A stretch of DNA of 64,000 nt, from positions 1-64,000 of the forward strand of contig JAGOVA010000001.1 of the NCBI GenBank assembly GCA_018061005.1, in the 5' to 3' direction. Position numbers and translations under genes: made by a program. Shown piece after piece: positions 34,423 to 43,876 of the stretch. This DNA comes from Sterolibacterium sp. (GTDB lineage: Bacteria > Pseudomonadota > Gammaproteobacteria > Burkholderiales > Rhodocyclaceae). How positions within the stretch are numbered: position 1 is the first letter of the stretch; each line of letters starts with the position of its first letter. The notes beneath the pieces are model-generated. The model saw nothing but the letters and a program-made list of their open reading frames with translations. It had not been told where the DNA came from and did no database searches.

Positions 34423-36417
34423 TCAAAACTCCAGCGGGTCCACATCCAGATGCCAGCGTAAATCGCGTGGGACCTTGAGCGCGTAAAGCTGCGCCATCCA
34501 GAGCACCAGAAACGCTTGTAACGCCGGTCGGCTGGGTGACTCCACCAGCAACTGGGTGCGCTCCAGTGCCATCACCCGATACAGCCGCATCGGCACGGGG
34601 TCATACAGACTCACTCCCTCCAGCGGCAAGGCACGCGCCGCGCCTGCGGCCTCCTGCAAAAAAGCCAGCGCCGTATCCAGCTGACGCGCCTCGGCACGCA
34701 ACAACGCCTGAAAGGCAAACGGCGGGAATCCGGCACTGCGCCGTTCTTCCAGCTGCGATGCGGCAAAACGGTCGTAATCATGCGCCACCAGTGCCTGATA
34801 GAGCGGATGATGCGGATACTCTGTCTGGATCAGCACCTCGCCCGGCAGGGTCGCCCGGCCACTGCGCCCGCCCACCTGCATCAACTGGCCGAACAAGCGC
34901 TCTGGTGCGCGAAAATCGGCGGCAAACAAGGCGGCGTCCGCGCCCACCACGCCGACCAGCGTCAGCCGTGGAAAATCGTGCCCTTTGGCGAGCATCTGCG
35001 TGCCCACCAGCACATCGGCGCGCCCTTCATGGATGGTTTCCAGCAAGGTTTGCCATTTGGCCGGGCTATTCGCGGAATCCCGATCCACCCGCAGGATGCG
35101 CGCTTCAGGAAAACGCAGCACCAGCGATTCTTCAAGACGTTGCGTGCCTCGTCCAAACGCCTGGATATCGAGATTGCCACAGTCCGGGCAATGGCGCGGA
35201 ATGCCCGCTTCCATTCCGCAATGATGGCAGCGCAAACGCTGATCTGCCCGATGCACCACCAGATTGGCCGCGCAACACCGGCAGCGGCTGACCCAGCCAC
35301 ACGACGGGCAAGCCAACACCGGCGCATAGCCGCGCCGGTTGAGAAACAGCAGGCTTTGCTCGCCACGCGCCAAGCGGAGGGCGACCGCTTCGAGCAGCTC
35401 AGCACTCATGCCTTCCTGCAGTTTTTCACGACGGGTATCCACGCAGCGCACCTGCGGTGGCGTTTCAGCGACGGCACGGCGGCTCAGCGTCAACCGCGTG
35501 TAACGCCCGCCATCCGGTCGGGCATGATGAAAGGTTTCCAGCGAAGGGGTGGCCGACCCCAGCACGATCGGCACACCCCGCTGATGTGCGCGCCAGACGG
35601 CCACATCACGCGCCGAATAGCGCAACCCATCCTGCTGTTTGAACGATGTTTCGTGCTCTTCGTCGACCACGATCAGCCCCAGCCGTGGCATCGGCGTAAA
35701 TACGGCCAGCCGTGTGCCCAGCAGGATATCGACCCGCCCCTCAAGTGCCGCAATGAAGCCGCGGGCGCGGGCGGCTTCGGCCAGCCCGCTATGCGCCGAA
35801 ACGATGCGCGCGGCCGGAAAACGCGCCGCCACACGACCTTCAAGCTGCGGGGTCAGGGCGATTTCGGGCACCAGCATCAACGCCTGCTGCCCGCGCGCCA
35901 AAGTCTCGGCGATCAGGCGCAGATACACCTCGGTCTTGCCGCTGCCGGTAATCCCATGCAGCAAAAATGCCGCGTAACGCCCCTGGCAGGCCGCAATGGT
36001 TGCCACCGCCTGCGCCTGCTCGTCCAGCAATCTCGGCAACACCGGCGCAGATGTGGCTGGTGCAGGCTTTTCCTTGCGCGCCATCGGCAGCTTGCCGCGC
36101 CGCAGATAGGGCGGCAACGCCAGCACCATCACTTCTCCCAGCGGATGATGGTAATAACGGCTGCAAAAATGGGTCAGCGCCAGCCAGTCGGCAGGCAAGG
36201 GCGGCAACTCGCGGAGGATGTCACCTGCGGGACGGAGCTTTTCCAGCGGCTGTTCGCTGCGCTCGGCAAGCTCGACAATCACGCCGGTTTTCTCACCCCG
36301 ACCAAATGGCACACGCACGCAACGCCCGACATCCATCTCCGTAACCTGGGCATCCGCGCACAGGTAATCAAACAGACGCGGCAGCGGAACATCCAGCGCA
36401 ACACGCAGTATGGCCAT
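34423..36417 (-). CDS. priA: Primosomal replication-restart helicase PriA
   Basis: A 664-residue superfamily 2 helicase that reloads DnaB at stalled forks. The N-terminal 3'-end-binding domain starts AILRVALDVPLPRLFDYL. Walker A is LLHGITGSGKTEVYLRL, the Walker B region IVVDEEHETSFKQQDGLRYSARDVA, and the zinc-binding insert is CPSCGWVSRCRCCAANLVVHRADQRLRCHHCG followed by CPDCGN. Helicase motifs V and VI follow (VLVGTQMLAKGHDFP, QVGGRSGR). I chose the ATG at 36417 because the conserved N-terminus begins there; an ATG 18 bases upstream is open. Confidence 0.96.
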   Translation of the reverse strand: MAILRVALDVPLPRLFDYLCADAQVTEMDVGRCVRVPFGRGEKTGVIVELAERSEQPLEKLRPAGDILRELPPLPADWLALTHFCSRYYHHPLGEVMVLALPPYLRRGKLPMARKEKPAPATSAPVLPRLLDEQAQAVATIAACQGRYAAFLLHGITGSGKTEVYLRLIAETLARGQQALMLVPEIALTPQLEGRVAARFPAARIVSAHSGLAEAARARGFIAALEGRVDILLGTRLAVFTPMPRLGLIVVDEEHETSFKQQDGLRYSARDVAVWRAHQRGVPIVLGSATPSLETFHHARPDGGRYTRLTLSRRAVAETPPQVRCVDTRREKLQEGMSAELLEAVALRLARGEQSLLFLNRRGYAPVLACPSCGWVSRCRCCAANLVVHRADQRLRCHHCGMEAGIPRHCPDCGNLDIQAFGRGTQRLEESLVLRFPEARILRVDRDSANSPAKWQTLLETIHEGRADVLVGTQMLAKGHDFPRLTLVGVVGADAALFAADFRAPERLFGQLMQVGGRSGRATLPGEVLIQTEYPHHPLYQALVAHDYDRFAASQLEERRSAGFPPFAFQALLRAEARQLDTALAFLQEAAGAARALPLEGVSLYDPVPMRLYRVMALERTQLLVESPSRPALQAFLVLWMAQLYALKVPRDLRWHLDVDPLEF

Positions 36418-36807
36418 GCTTTGTTCAGGAATCATCGACTTTGCGACGATATGGAGAGTTCACTTTGCTAAAACCACCTAATCCATTGCCAGAAAAGAAT
36501 ATTTACAAAAACAGCCTGCCTGTGGATTATTTTGTGGGCAACTGTGCAAAACGCTGCCGTGGTTTATAACCTTGGACATAGCTGGCGTTATTCGCTTTTT
36601 GGCAAATCTTTTTATAACAAGGTGTTAGCGCATCAATTTGATTAAAAATTGAGCACAGACGCCCCATCTGACGAGCCGGGTTTTTTGTGTATAAGTCGCT
36701 GCCCAGGCAAAACCATTCAGAAAAAACCACCCGCTGCAAGCGTTTTTCGTCGCACCGGCCAGGCGGCTGTTTGGCAGACCGGCTAACCCGCAGGCTAGCG
36801 GTCAAAT
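36418..36807. other. Gene-free 390-base interval with DnaA-box-like 9-mers
   Basis: No convincing gene lies between priA and hemE. The stretch is visibly AT-richer than its surroundings. On the minus strand it contains TTATACACA (36686-36694, fits the TTATNCACA DnaA-box consensus) and a tight array of three related 9-mers: TAATCCACA (36521-36529), TTGCCCACA (36533-36541) and TTTTGCACA (36543-36551), spaced 12 and 10 bases. A 92-codon open frame on the minus strand (36527-36805) has no supported start and no recognisable domain. Possible roles are a DnaA-binding regulatory or origin-like site. Confidence 0.5.
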
Positions 36808-37890
36808 TCAGCTCGGCGCGCGGCGCAAAGTACGGCTGTATTCGTGGACGGTATCGACCAGCACCGTGACAATTTCAGGTGGGGTGAATTGGGAAATCCC
36901 ATGGCCTAGGTTGAACACATGCCCGCCGCCCGAGCCGCCCGCATGGAAGTCATCGAGCACCCGTCGTGCTTCGCGCGCCACGGCTTCCGGCGAGGCAAAC
37001 AGCGTGACCGGATCCAGATTTCCCTGCAACGCCACCCGGTCGCCGGTGCGTCGACGCACTTCGGCCAGACTGGCCGTCCAGTCCAGGCCGATGGCATCGC
37101 AACCAATCGCCACGATATCCTCCGCCCACAACGCGCCCCCTTTGGTGAACACAATATTCGGCACACGCTGGCCGTCGTGCTCCTTCTTCAGCGCCGCAAT
37201 GATGCGCTGCAAGTAAGCCAGCGAGAACTCGCGGTACGCACGATGCGACAAGGCACCTCCCCACGTGTCGAAGATCATCACCGCCTGCGCGCCCGCCGCA
37301 ATCTGGGCATTCAGATAAGCAATCACCGATTGTGTCGTCACTTCCAGAATGTGATGCAGCAGATCGGGGCGATCGAACAGCATGGTCTTGAGATGACGGA
37401 AATCGCTCGAAGCCCCGCCTTCGATCATGTAACAGGCCAGAGTAAACGGGCTGCCCGAAAAGCCGATCAAAGGCACCGAGTTATCCAGCGCACGGCGGAT
37501 TTCCGCCACGGCATCAATCACATAACGCAGATGATCATCCGGATCGGGCGCAATCAGGTCGCGGATCGCCCATTCCTCACGCAAGGGTCGCTCGAACTTC
37601 GGCCCCTCGCCCTCGCTGAAATACAGCCCCAGCCCCATCGCGTCGGGCACCGTCAAAATGTCAGAAAACAGGATCGCCGCATCCAGCTCATAGCGCGCCA
37701 GCGGCTGCAGGGTCACCTCGCAAGCCATGCTCGGCGACTTGCACAGGTTGAGGAAGTTACCCGCCCGTTTGCGCGTCTCGCAATACTCGGGCAGATAACG
37801 CCCCGCCTGCCGCATCAGCCAGACCGGGGTCGTGTCGACGGGTTCGCGCAGCAACGCACGCAAAAAAGTATCGTTCTTGGGTCGGCTCAT
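36808..37890 (-). CDS. hemE: Uroporphyrinogen decarboxylase
   Basis: A 360-residue enzyme of tetrapyrrole synthesis that decarboxylates the four acetate groups of uroporphyrinogen III. Signatures are [15 protein letters not shown] (about residues 21-35, with the phosphate-type arginine cluster), [22 protein letters not shown] (catalytic aspartate region), [18 protein letters not shown] and, near the end, [14 protein letters not shown]. Length and start match the family. Its 3' end faces the gene-free interval before priA. Confidence 0.97.
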   Translation of the reverse strand: MSRPKNDTFLRALLREPVDTTPVWLMRQAGRYLPEYCETRKRAGNFLNLCKSPSMACEVTLQPLARYELDAAILFSDILTVPDAMGLGLYFSEGEGPKFERPLREEWAIRDLIAPDPDDHLRYVIDAVAEIRRALDNSVPLIGFSGSPFTLACYMIEGGASSDFRHLKTMLFDRPDLLHHILEVTTQSVIAYLNAQIAAGAQAVMIFDTWGGALSHRAYREFSLAYLQRIIAALKKEHDGQRVPNIVFTKGGALWAEDIVAIGCDAIGLDWTASLAEVRRRTGDRVALQGNLDPVTLFASPEAVAREARRVLDDFHAGGSGGGHVFNLGHGISQFTPPEIVTVLVDTVHEYSRTLRRAPS

Positions 37891-38051
37891 GGCGGGTTCC
37901 GGGAATCAGAATGTAGGAATGCGAATTATCTCATTTGCCTGCATGAATCCACAGCGCTTTGCACCTTTCATCGTCAGATAATGCAATGATTGATGGCCAA
38001 AAACCCGTAAAATGGGTTGCATAATTTTGACCCCGAAATTGGAACCATAAG

Positions 38052-39011
38052 ATGGCGTTCACATCGATCGAAATATGTGCAGGTGCAGGCGGCCAGGCAC
38101 TGGGTCTGGAACTGGCTGGCTTCGATCATGTCAGTCTTGTCGAGCTTGATGCTACCGCTTGCCAAACCTTACGAATCAACCGGCCTCACTGGCACATCAC
38201 AGAAGGCGATCTGCATCATTATTCCGCCGAAAAATGGAAGAGTGTGACACTGCTAGCTGGTGGCGTACCTTGCCCCCCATTTTCCAAGGCGGGCAAACAG
38301 TTGGGGCAAGACGATGACCGCGATCTGTTTCCGGAGGCCATTCGGCTAGTTGCCGAATGCCAGCCACAAGCCGTCATGCTGGAAAATGTCCGCGGCCTGC
38401 TCGACTCCGTTTTCGACGAATATCGGGCAAAGATAATTTCTGACCTAAAAAAACTAGGCTACATCGCCGAATGGCGATTATTAAATGCCAGCGACTATGG
38501 TGTTCCGCAATTACGCCCTCGTGTTGTTTTCGTCGCACTGAAACCAGCCGCATCCAGATACTTCAGCTGGCCAACGGCACAGAATAGTCCTCCACCTACA
38601 GTCGGTGAGGCACTGTTTGATCTGATGTCAGCCCATGGTTGGCACGGTGCAGAACAATGGCGCGAACGTGCCTGTGACATCGCACCAACCCTGGTGGGTG
38701 GCAGCAAAAAGCACGGTGGCCCCGACCTAGGCCCCACCCGCGCAAAAAAAGCATGGGCTTCCATTGGTGTTGATGGCATGGGTATTGCCAATAGTGCTCC
38801 CGAACACGATTTTATTGGAATGCCGCGACTGACTGTTCGTATGGCTGCACGAATTCAGGGGTTTCCTGACCATTGGCAATTCAGTGGTAAAAAAACCGCC
38901 ATCTATCGCCAAGTGGGAAACGCATTCCCTCCACCGGTTGCCCATGCCGTGGGTCTCCAGATTCAAGCCGCACTCGATGCCGCTTCAAAACGCCAGATTA
39001 TGCGCGCATAA
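38052..39011 (+). CDS. DNA cytosine-5 methyltransferase (type II modification enzyme)
   Basis: A 319-residue C5 methyltransferase. Motif I is EICAGAGGQALGLELAGF, motif IV carries the catalytic cysteine C74 in PCPPFS (a P where most enzymes have Q), motif VI is ENVRG, motif VIII QLRPRVVFVAL, then a short target-recognition region, RIQGFPDHW and the final YRQVGNAFPPPVA. It is followed two bases later by an HNH nuclease gene, so this is a restriction-modification pair. Base composition is clearly lower in GC than the flanking hemE and rsmB, suggesting acquisition by transfer. The recognition sequence is unknown. Confidence 0.93.
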   Translation: MAFTSIEICAGAGGQALGLELAGFDHVSLVELDATACQTLRINRPHWHITEGDLHHYSAEKWKSVTLLAGGVPCPPFSKAGKQLGQDDDRDLFPEAIRLVAECQPQAVMLENVRGLLDSVFDEYRAKIISDLKKLGYIAEWRLLNASDYGVPQLRPRVVFVALKPAASRYFSWPTAQNSPPPTVGEALFDLMSAHGWHGAEQWRERACDIAPTLVGGSKKHGGPDLGPTRAKKAWASIGVDGMGIANSAPEHDFIGMPRLTVRMAARIQGFPDHWQFSGKKTAIYRQVGNAFPPPVAHAVGLQIQAALDAASKRQIMRA

Positions 39012-39013
39012 CC

Positions 39014-39622
39014 ATGAAAACAACAAAGCCGCCCAGAGGAGGTGCTCGAGGAAAGCTCCGCGCTCACTTTCTCTCCAACCTTGGCCGCGTCATGGATTCC
39101 GAAGAACTACGGGTTGTAGCCGACTTTCAATCAGAATGGGCACGACGTGTGCGTGAACTGCGCACAGAAGAAGGCTATTTGATACTCACACACAATGACC
39201 GCAGCGCACTGAAACCAGGTCAATACCTGCTCGAAACAGCAAAACCACAGCCTGCCTTTGAACGCACAATTTCAAAAGAAACCCGTGCCTATGTTCTCGA
39301 CCGCAATGGTTTTACCTGCCAAATGTGCGGTGCTGTTGCTGGGGAGTCTCATCCATACGACCTGACACGAAAAACCCGGTTACATATTGGTCACATCATC
39401 GACAAAAGCAAAGGCGGCAGTGATGACCCGTCCAATCTTCGCGCCATCTGTTCTGTCTGTAACGAAGGGGCACAAAATGCCACGCTCACCCGGCCTGACC
39501 TGAAACAACTCCTGATTCAGATCCGCCGAGGTACATCCTCTGATCAGCTTGAAGTACTAAAGTGGCTCATCGCAAAATTCCCCCAACAAGCAACTGAACA
39601 AATTGGCCACAAAAAACAATAG
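39014..39622 (+). CDS. HNH endonuclease, probable restriction enzyme
   Basis: A 202-residue nuclease. The C-terminal half carries an HNH fold with a zinc-knuckle: C102-x2-C105 in FTCQMCG, H-I-G-H at 124-127, N141 in SNLRAICSVC and C146-x2-C149. The N-terminal half (about 1-85) would supply recognition and has no motif I know. It follows the methyltransferase gene by two bases, consistent with the cognate restriction enzyme. Its last 20 bases overlap the predicted TTG start of rsmB. Composition is low in GC, like its partner. Confidence 0.85.
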   Translation: MKTTKPPRGGARGKLRAHFLSNLGRVMDSEELRVVADFQSEWARRVRELRTEEGYLILTHNDRSALKPGQYLLETAKPQPAFERTISKETRAYVLDRNGFTCQMCGAVAGESHPYDLTRKTRLHIGHIIDKSKGGSDDPSNLRAICSVCNEGAQNATLTRPDLKQLLIQIRRGTSSDQLEVLKWLIAKFPQQATEQIGHKKQ

Positions 39623-41021
39623 CTTTCGACCCTCTCACGCCGCCCCACCACCCCTCCCCGTCGACGCACTGGCGTTTGCCCTGCTGCGTGCGGCAGAGGC
39701 GGTGAACCAGGTCGTCGACGGGCGCAATCTCGATATGGCACTGGCGGCCTGCTGGCAAAAACACGCGCCCTTGCCTGCCATGCGCGGCGCCATTCAGGAA
39801 CTGACCTATGGCACGCTGCGCCAGCATGGGCGCGGTGACTTCCTGCTACAGCGCTTGCTGCGCGAACCCCTGGACAACCTGGGTGACAAACCCCTGCTCC
39901 GTGCCTTGCTGCTCGTCGCCCTGTACCGGCTTGAAGCACGCCCCGCCGAAGCCCACACCATCGTCGATCAAGCCGTCGAAGCAGTGGCGCGTATCGGTCG
40001 TGGCCAGTTCAAGGCACTGGCCAATGCCGTGCTGCGTAACCGTTTGCGACAAAGTGAGTCCCTGCTCTGTGCCGCTGATTCGGATGAAGGTGCGCATTAT
40101 TGTTACCCACGCTGGTGGCTCGACAAGATCCGCGCAACCTACCCTTCGGCTGCGGATCGTGTGGATAGCGCAGAGAGTGAACAATGGCTCGCCATCCTCA
40201 TGGCGGGCAACACGCATCCGCCGATGACCTTGCGCGTCAACCGGCGGCAAGGGACTGCGCTGGATTATCAGCACCTGCTGACCCAACACGGGATCCACAG
40301 CCGCCTGCTGGACGAGAACAATACGGCCTTGCTGCTCGAACGGCCCGTCGGCGTGGATCAGTTGCCCGGGTTTTTCGAAGGCCGAGTTTCGGTGCAGGAC
40401 TGGGGCGCACAACAGGCCGCATTCTTGCTGGATGTAACGGATGGCCAGCGCGTGCTCGATGCCTGCGCCGCACCGGGGGGCAAGACCACGCATCTGCTGG
40501 AACGCGCCGACATCGAACTGCTGGCACTGGAAGCCGAGGCCACCCGTAGCGCGCGCATCGACGAAAACCTCCGTCGTCTGAAACTGACCGCCACAGTCAA
40601 AACCGCCGACTGCCGTGCCGTCGAGTCCTGGTGGGACGGCCGCCCCTACGACCGCATCCTGGCTGATGTACCCTGCTCTGCCTCGGGCGTGGTACGCCGC
40701 CATCCGGACATCAAATGGCTGCGCCGCGAACAGGATGTGATCGGTTTTGCCCGCACGCAACGCGAAATTCTCGATGCCTTGTGGCGCACACTCGCGCCGG
40801 GTGGCAAAATGCTCTATTGCACCTGTTCCTTGTTTCCATTGGAAAATATCGCCCAGATCGACGCTTTCCTGCACCGCCATGCCGATGCCCAGTGCCTGAA
40901 GCTGCCGCCACCCGCTGGTACGTCGACCGCGCCACTGCCTCTTCGTGATGACGTTTTACAACTGACCCCCAGCGCCACACACGACGGTTTCTTTTATGCC
41001 CTCTTGCAAAAACGCCCCTGA
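39603..41021 (+). CDS. rsmB: 16S rRNA cytosine-967 C5-methyltransferase
   Basis: A 472-residue SAM-dependent enzyme. The N-terminal NusB-like domain is ALLRAAEAVNQVVDGRNLDMALAACW onward; the catalytic domain has DACAAPGGKTTHLLE (SAM-binding motif I), DVPCSASGVVRRHPDIKW (motif IV, first cysteine) and YCTCSLFPLENIAQIDAFL (motif VI, catalytic cysteine). The frame opens with TTG at 39603 and has no ATG before the conserved region, so translation probably starts at TTG inside the end of the HNH gene, or at an unmarked nearby codon. This suggests the native 5' end was rewritten when the restriction genes were inserted. Confidence 0.92.
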   Translation: MATKNNSFRPSHAAPPPLPVDALAFALLRAAEAVNQVVDGRNLDMALAACWQKHAPLPAMRGAIQELTYGTLRQHGRGDFLLQRLLREPLDNLGDKPLLRALLLVALYRLEARPAEAHTIVDQAVEAVARIGRGQFKALANAVLRNRLRQSESLLCAADSDEGAHYCYPRWWLDKIRATYPSAADRVDSAESEQWLAILMAGNTHPPMTLRVNRRQGTALDYQHLLTQHGIHSRLLDENNTALLLERPVGVDQLPGFFEGRVSVQDWGAQQAAFLLDVTDGQRVLDACAAPGGKTTHLLERADIELLALEAEATRSARIDENLRRLKLTATVKTADCRAVESWWDGRPYDRILADVPCSASGVVRRHPDIKWLRREQDVIGFARTQREILDALWRTLAPGGKMLYCTCSLFPLENIAQIDAFLHRHADAQCLKLPPPAGTSTAPLPLRDDVLQLTPSATHDGFFYALLQKRP

Positions 41022-41640
41022 ACTTGCTGCGCGCCCTGGCTGGCGTGCACTGGTTCTGGCGTTTTTGCTCACGCTATTTTCCATGGGTGCCACCACCCCG
41101 GCGCAGGCCGGCAGCATCGAGGCCACCGCCGCACGCCTGACGGCCAGCGAGGAAACATATGTGCTTTCGGCTGATTTCAACATCGACCTGGGCAATTATC
41201 TCGAAGACATCCTGCTGCGCGGCATCCCGCTGTACTTCCAGCTTGAAGCTGAAATCACCCGCAACCGCTGGTTCTGGCCGGGCGAACACGTCGCCGGGCG
41301 CACCTTCAACTATCGGCTGGCCTACATTCCCTTGTCGCGCGTGTATCGTTTGTCCAGCGGGGGGGTGAGCGGGAGCGGCCTCAGCCAGGACTTTTCCAAG
41401 CTAGCCGATGCCTTGCGCGTCATGAGCCGTACCGTGGCGCTGCCGGTGGCCGAGCGGGGTGCGCTCAAGGCGGGCGAACCATATCAGGTGGCCGTGCGCC
41501 TGTCGCTGGATCGCCAGCAACTGCCCAAACCACTTCAGCTCGATGCCATCACCAACAAAGACTGGACGGTGGATGCCCGCGTCCTGCGCTGGCAATTCGT
41601 GCCCGGAACCCCTGACCGCGAGAATCGCGAACGGCCATGA
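40996..41640 (+). CDS. DUF4390 family secreted protein
   Basis: A 214-residue protein with a signal peptide (WRALVLAFLLTLFSMGATTPAQA, cleavage near residue 38). The mature part has the DUF4390 pattern: YVLSADFNIDLGNYLEDILLRGIPLYFQLEAEITRNRWFWPGEHVAGRTFNYRLAYIPLSRVYRLSSGG and, at the end, WTVDARVLRWQFVP. It should be periplasmic. The gene overlaps rsmB by 26 bases and its stop overlaps the ntrY start as ATGA, so it is tightly linked to the sensor kinase; a role in presenting a signal to NtrY is plausible but unproven. Confidence 0.85.
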   Translation: MPSCKNAPELAARPGWRALVLAFLLTLFSMGATTPAQAGSIEATAARLTASEETYVLSADFNIDLGNYLEDILLRGIPLYFQLEAEITRNRWFWPGEHVAGRTFNYRLAYIPLSRVYRLSSGGVSGSGLSQDFSKLADALRVMSRTVALPVAERGALKAGEPYQVAVRLSLDRQQLPKPLQLDAITNKDWTVDARVLRWQFVPGTPDRENRERP

Positions 41641-43820
41641 CCTTCCGGAAAAAACCCGCCATCGTCGCCGCTGTGCTGATCTCGGTGCTCAGTGCCATCC
41701 TGCTGTTCCTGCTGACCACCGCCAGCTCGAATACCGCACTGTTTGCCCACGACTACCCCCTGCTGATGGGCTTGAATGTCGTGTTGATCGTTGCCCTGTT
41801 ACTGGCGGTCATCATCCAGCTGGCGCGGCTGCGCCGTGAATACCGGCAAGGCGTATTTGGCGTACGCCTCAAGTCGCGCCTACTGCTGATGCTGGCATTG
41901 ATGGCCGTGCTGCCGGGTGCGCTGGTGTATGGCGTGTCGATGCAGTTCGTGATGAACAGCATCGACTCCTGGTTCGATGTCCGCGTCGACCGCGCCCTTG
42001 AAGGCGGGCTGCAACTGGCGCGCAATGTGCTCGACGGCCAGCTGGCCGAATTGCGTGAGCAGACCGCCAGCCTGGCATTACAACTCGCGGACACCCCGGA
42101 AGTCCGTCCCGCACGTCTTGAACGACTGCGCGAACAGGCCGCCTTGCAAAGCCTCACGCTATTTGGCGCGAGTGGCCGCGTGCTGGCACACAGTGCTGCC
42201 CGCCCCGACAAACGCCCGCCGCGCTCGCTCAGTACCAATCAGCTGCATGAGGCGCGCCAGAAAGGCGGTACGGCACTGCTGGAGGACGACGGCGAAGGCG
42301 GCGGCGGGCTGGTGTTGCGCGTGCTGCTTCCGCTCGCCAGCCCACTGACGCAAAGCGCCGAGCCGCGCATCCTGCAAGCCTTGCGCGCAGTTCCCCCGTC
42401 GATTGCACAAAGTGCCCACAGCGTCGAGGCGGCCTACCGCGACTATCAAGAGCTGTCGCTGGGTCGCCTCGGGCTCAACCGCATCTATATGCTGTCGCTC
42501 ACCTTGACCCTATTGCTGGCACTCTTTGCCGCGATTGCCCTGGCGCTGCTTCTCGCCCGGCGGATCGCCGCGCCACTGCTGATCCTGGCCGAAGGAACCC
42601 AGGCGGTGGCGGCAGGCGACTTTACCCCACGCACCGCGCTGGAAACCCACGACGAACTCGGGGTACTGACCCAGTCCTTCAACCGCATGACCCGCCAGCT
42701 TTCTGAAGCCCGCGAAGAAACCGAACGTCACCGCCACAAGGTCGAGGCGGCCAGTGCCTATCTGGAAAGTGTGCTGGCCAACCTGTCGTCCGGTGTGATG
42801 GCCTTCGACCGGCATTTCGTTCTGCGCGCCAATAATCGCGGTGCCTGCGCCATTCTCGACGACCCGCTCAACGACATCGACCACCTGCCGCTCCCCGACT
42901 GGCCTGCCCATGCCGAACTCCGGGAGGCCATCCTCCAGGGCTTTGCACCCGCTGAAAACGCCCACCATACGGCGGCTCCCCGCGAATGGCAGCAGCAGCT
43001 TGAAATCGGCAGCACTGAAGCCGGTGGCATGATGCTGACGCAGGTGCTGCTGGTGCGCGGCTCGACGCTACCAGAAGCCAGCGGCGGGGGTTATGTGGTG
43101 GTGTTCGACGACATCACCCGCCTGATCGCCGCGCAACGCTCGCTGGCCTGGGGCGAGGTGGCGCGGCGGCTGGCGCATGAAATCAAGAACCCGCTTACCC
43201 CCATCCAGCTGTCTGCCGAACGTCTGCAGCACAAGCTGGCCGACAAGCTCGACGACGAATCCCGCGCCCTGCTGCAACGTGCGACGCAGACCATCGTCAC
43301 CCAGGTCGATGCCATGAAAAACATGGTCAACGAATTCCGCGACTATGCCCGCATGCCGCCCGCACAACTGCAGCCGCTCGACCTGAACAATCTGATTACC
43401 GATGTGCTGGAACTCTACGAAAACGCCCGAGTGCGTGTACATGCCCGCCTGGCCAGCGGCCTGCCCCTGGTGGCCGGCGATCCGGCACAACTGCGGCAGG
43501 TCATCCACAACCTGCTGAAGAACGCCCAGGAAGCCAGCAGTGAAGCACTCAAGGAAGCCCCGGAAAAACGGCCAGAGATCGGCATCACCACGCACCGTGA
43601 AGCCCAGGCGGTCAGCTTCACCGTGAGCGACCACGGCAATGGCTTTCCAGCACAAATCCTCAGCCATGCCTTCGAACCCTATGTCACCACCAAACCCCGG
43701 GGAACCGGCCTGGGGCTGGCCATCGTCAAGAAAATCATTGATGAGCATCAGGGAGAAATCCACATCGCCAACCGAAGTACCGGCGGTGCCGAAGTCGTCA
43801 TCCTGCTGCCCTACGCATGA
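41637..43820 (+). CDS. ntrY: NtrY-type membrane sensor histidine kinase
   Basis: A 727-residue sensor kinase. Hydrophobic segments lie at about residues 8-30, 40-62, 78-100 and 283-305, with a periplasmic region between the third and fourth. HAMP follows (LAEGTQAVAAGDFTPRTALETHDELGVLTQSFNRMTRQL), then a PAS-like domain, a HisKA domain with the phospho-accepting histidine in ARRLAHEIKNPLTPIQ, and an HATPase with N-box LRQVIHNLLKNAQEAS, DHGNGFP and GTGLGLAIVKKIIDEHQG. It should phosphorylate the NtrX protein encoded 56 bases downstream. Confidence 0.94.
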   Translation: MTFRKKPAIVAAVLISVLSAILLFLLTTASSNTALFAHDYPLLMGLNVVLIVALLLAVIIQLARLRREYRQGVFGVRLKSRLLLMLALMAVLPGALVYGVSMQFVMNSIDSWFDVRVDRALEGGLQLARNVLDGQLAELREQTASLALQLADTPEVRPARLERLREQAALQSLTLFGASGRVLAHSAARPDKRPPRSLSTNQLHEARQKGGTALLEDDGEGGGGLVLRVLLPLASPLTQSAEPRILQALRAVPPSIAQSAHSVEAAYRDYQELSLGRLGLNRIYMLSLTLTLLLALFAAIALALLLARRIAAPLLILAEGTQAVAAGDFTPRTALETHDELGVLTQSFNRMTRQLSEAREETERHRHKVEAASAYLESVLANLSSGVMAFDRHFVLRANNRGACAILDDPLNDIDHLPLPDWPAHAELREAILQGFAPAENAHHTAAPREWQQQLEIGSTEAGGMMLTQVLLVRGSTLPEASGGGYVVVFDDITRLIAAQRSLAWGEVARRLAHEIKNPLTPIQLSAERLQHKLADKLDDESRALLQRATQTIVTQVDAMKNMVNEFRDYARMPPAQLQPLDLNNLITDVLELYENARVRVHARLASGLPLVAGDPAQLRQVIHNLLKNAQEASSEALKEAPEKRPEIGITTHREAQAVSFTVSDHGNGFPAQILSHAFEPYVTTKPRGTGLGLAIVKKIIDEHQGEIHIANRSTGGAEVVILLPYA

Positions 43821-43876
43821 CCTTATCAAAACATAACGAGTGCATAATCGTAACAGCCTCACTCAAGGAAGACTAA

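Noticed and set aside
36681..36694. T-run after GAGCCGGG as a terminator for a plus-strand transcript
   Set aside because: No stable stem precedes the T-run and no plus-strand gene ends here; the sequence is better read as part of a DnaA box.
36527..36805. A 92-codon frame in the priA-hemE gap
   Set aside because: No ribosome binding site, no known motif, and it is interrupted in function by the DnaA-box-like array; kept as non-coding.
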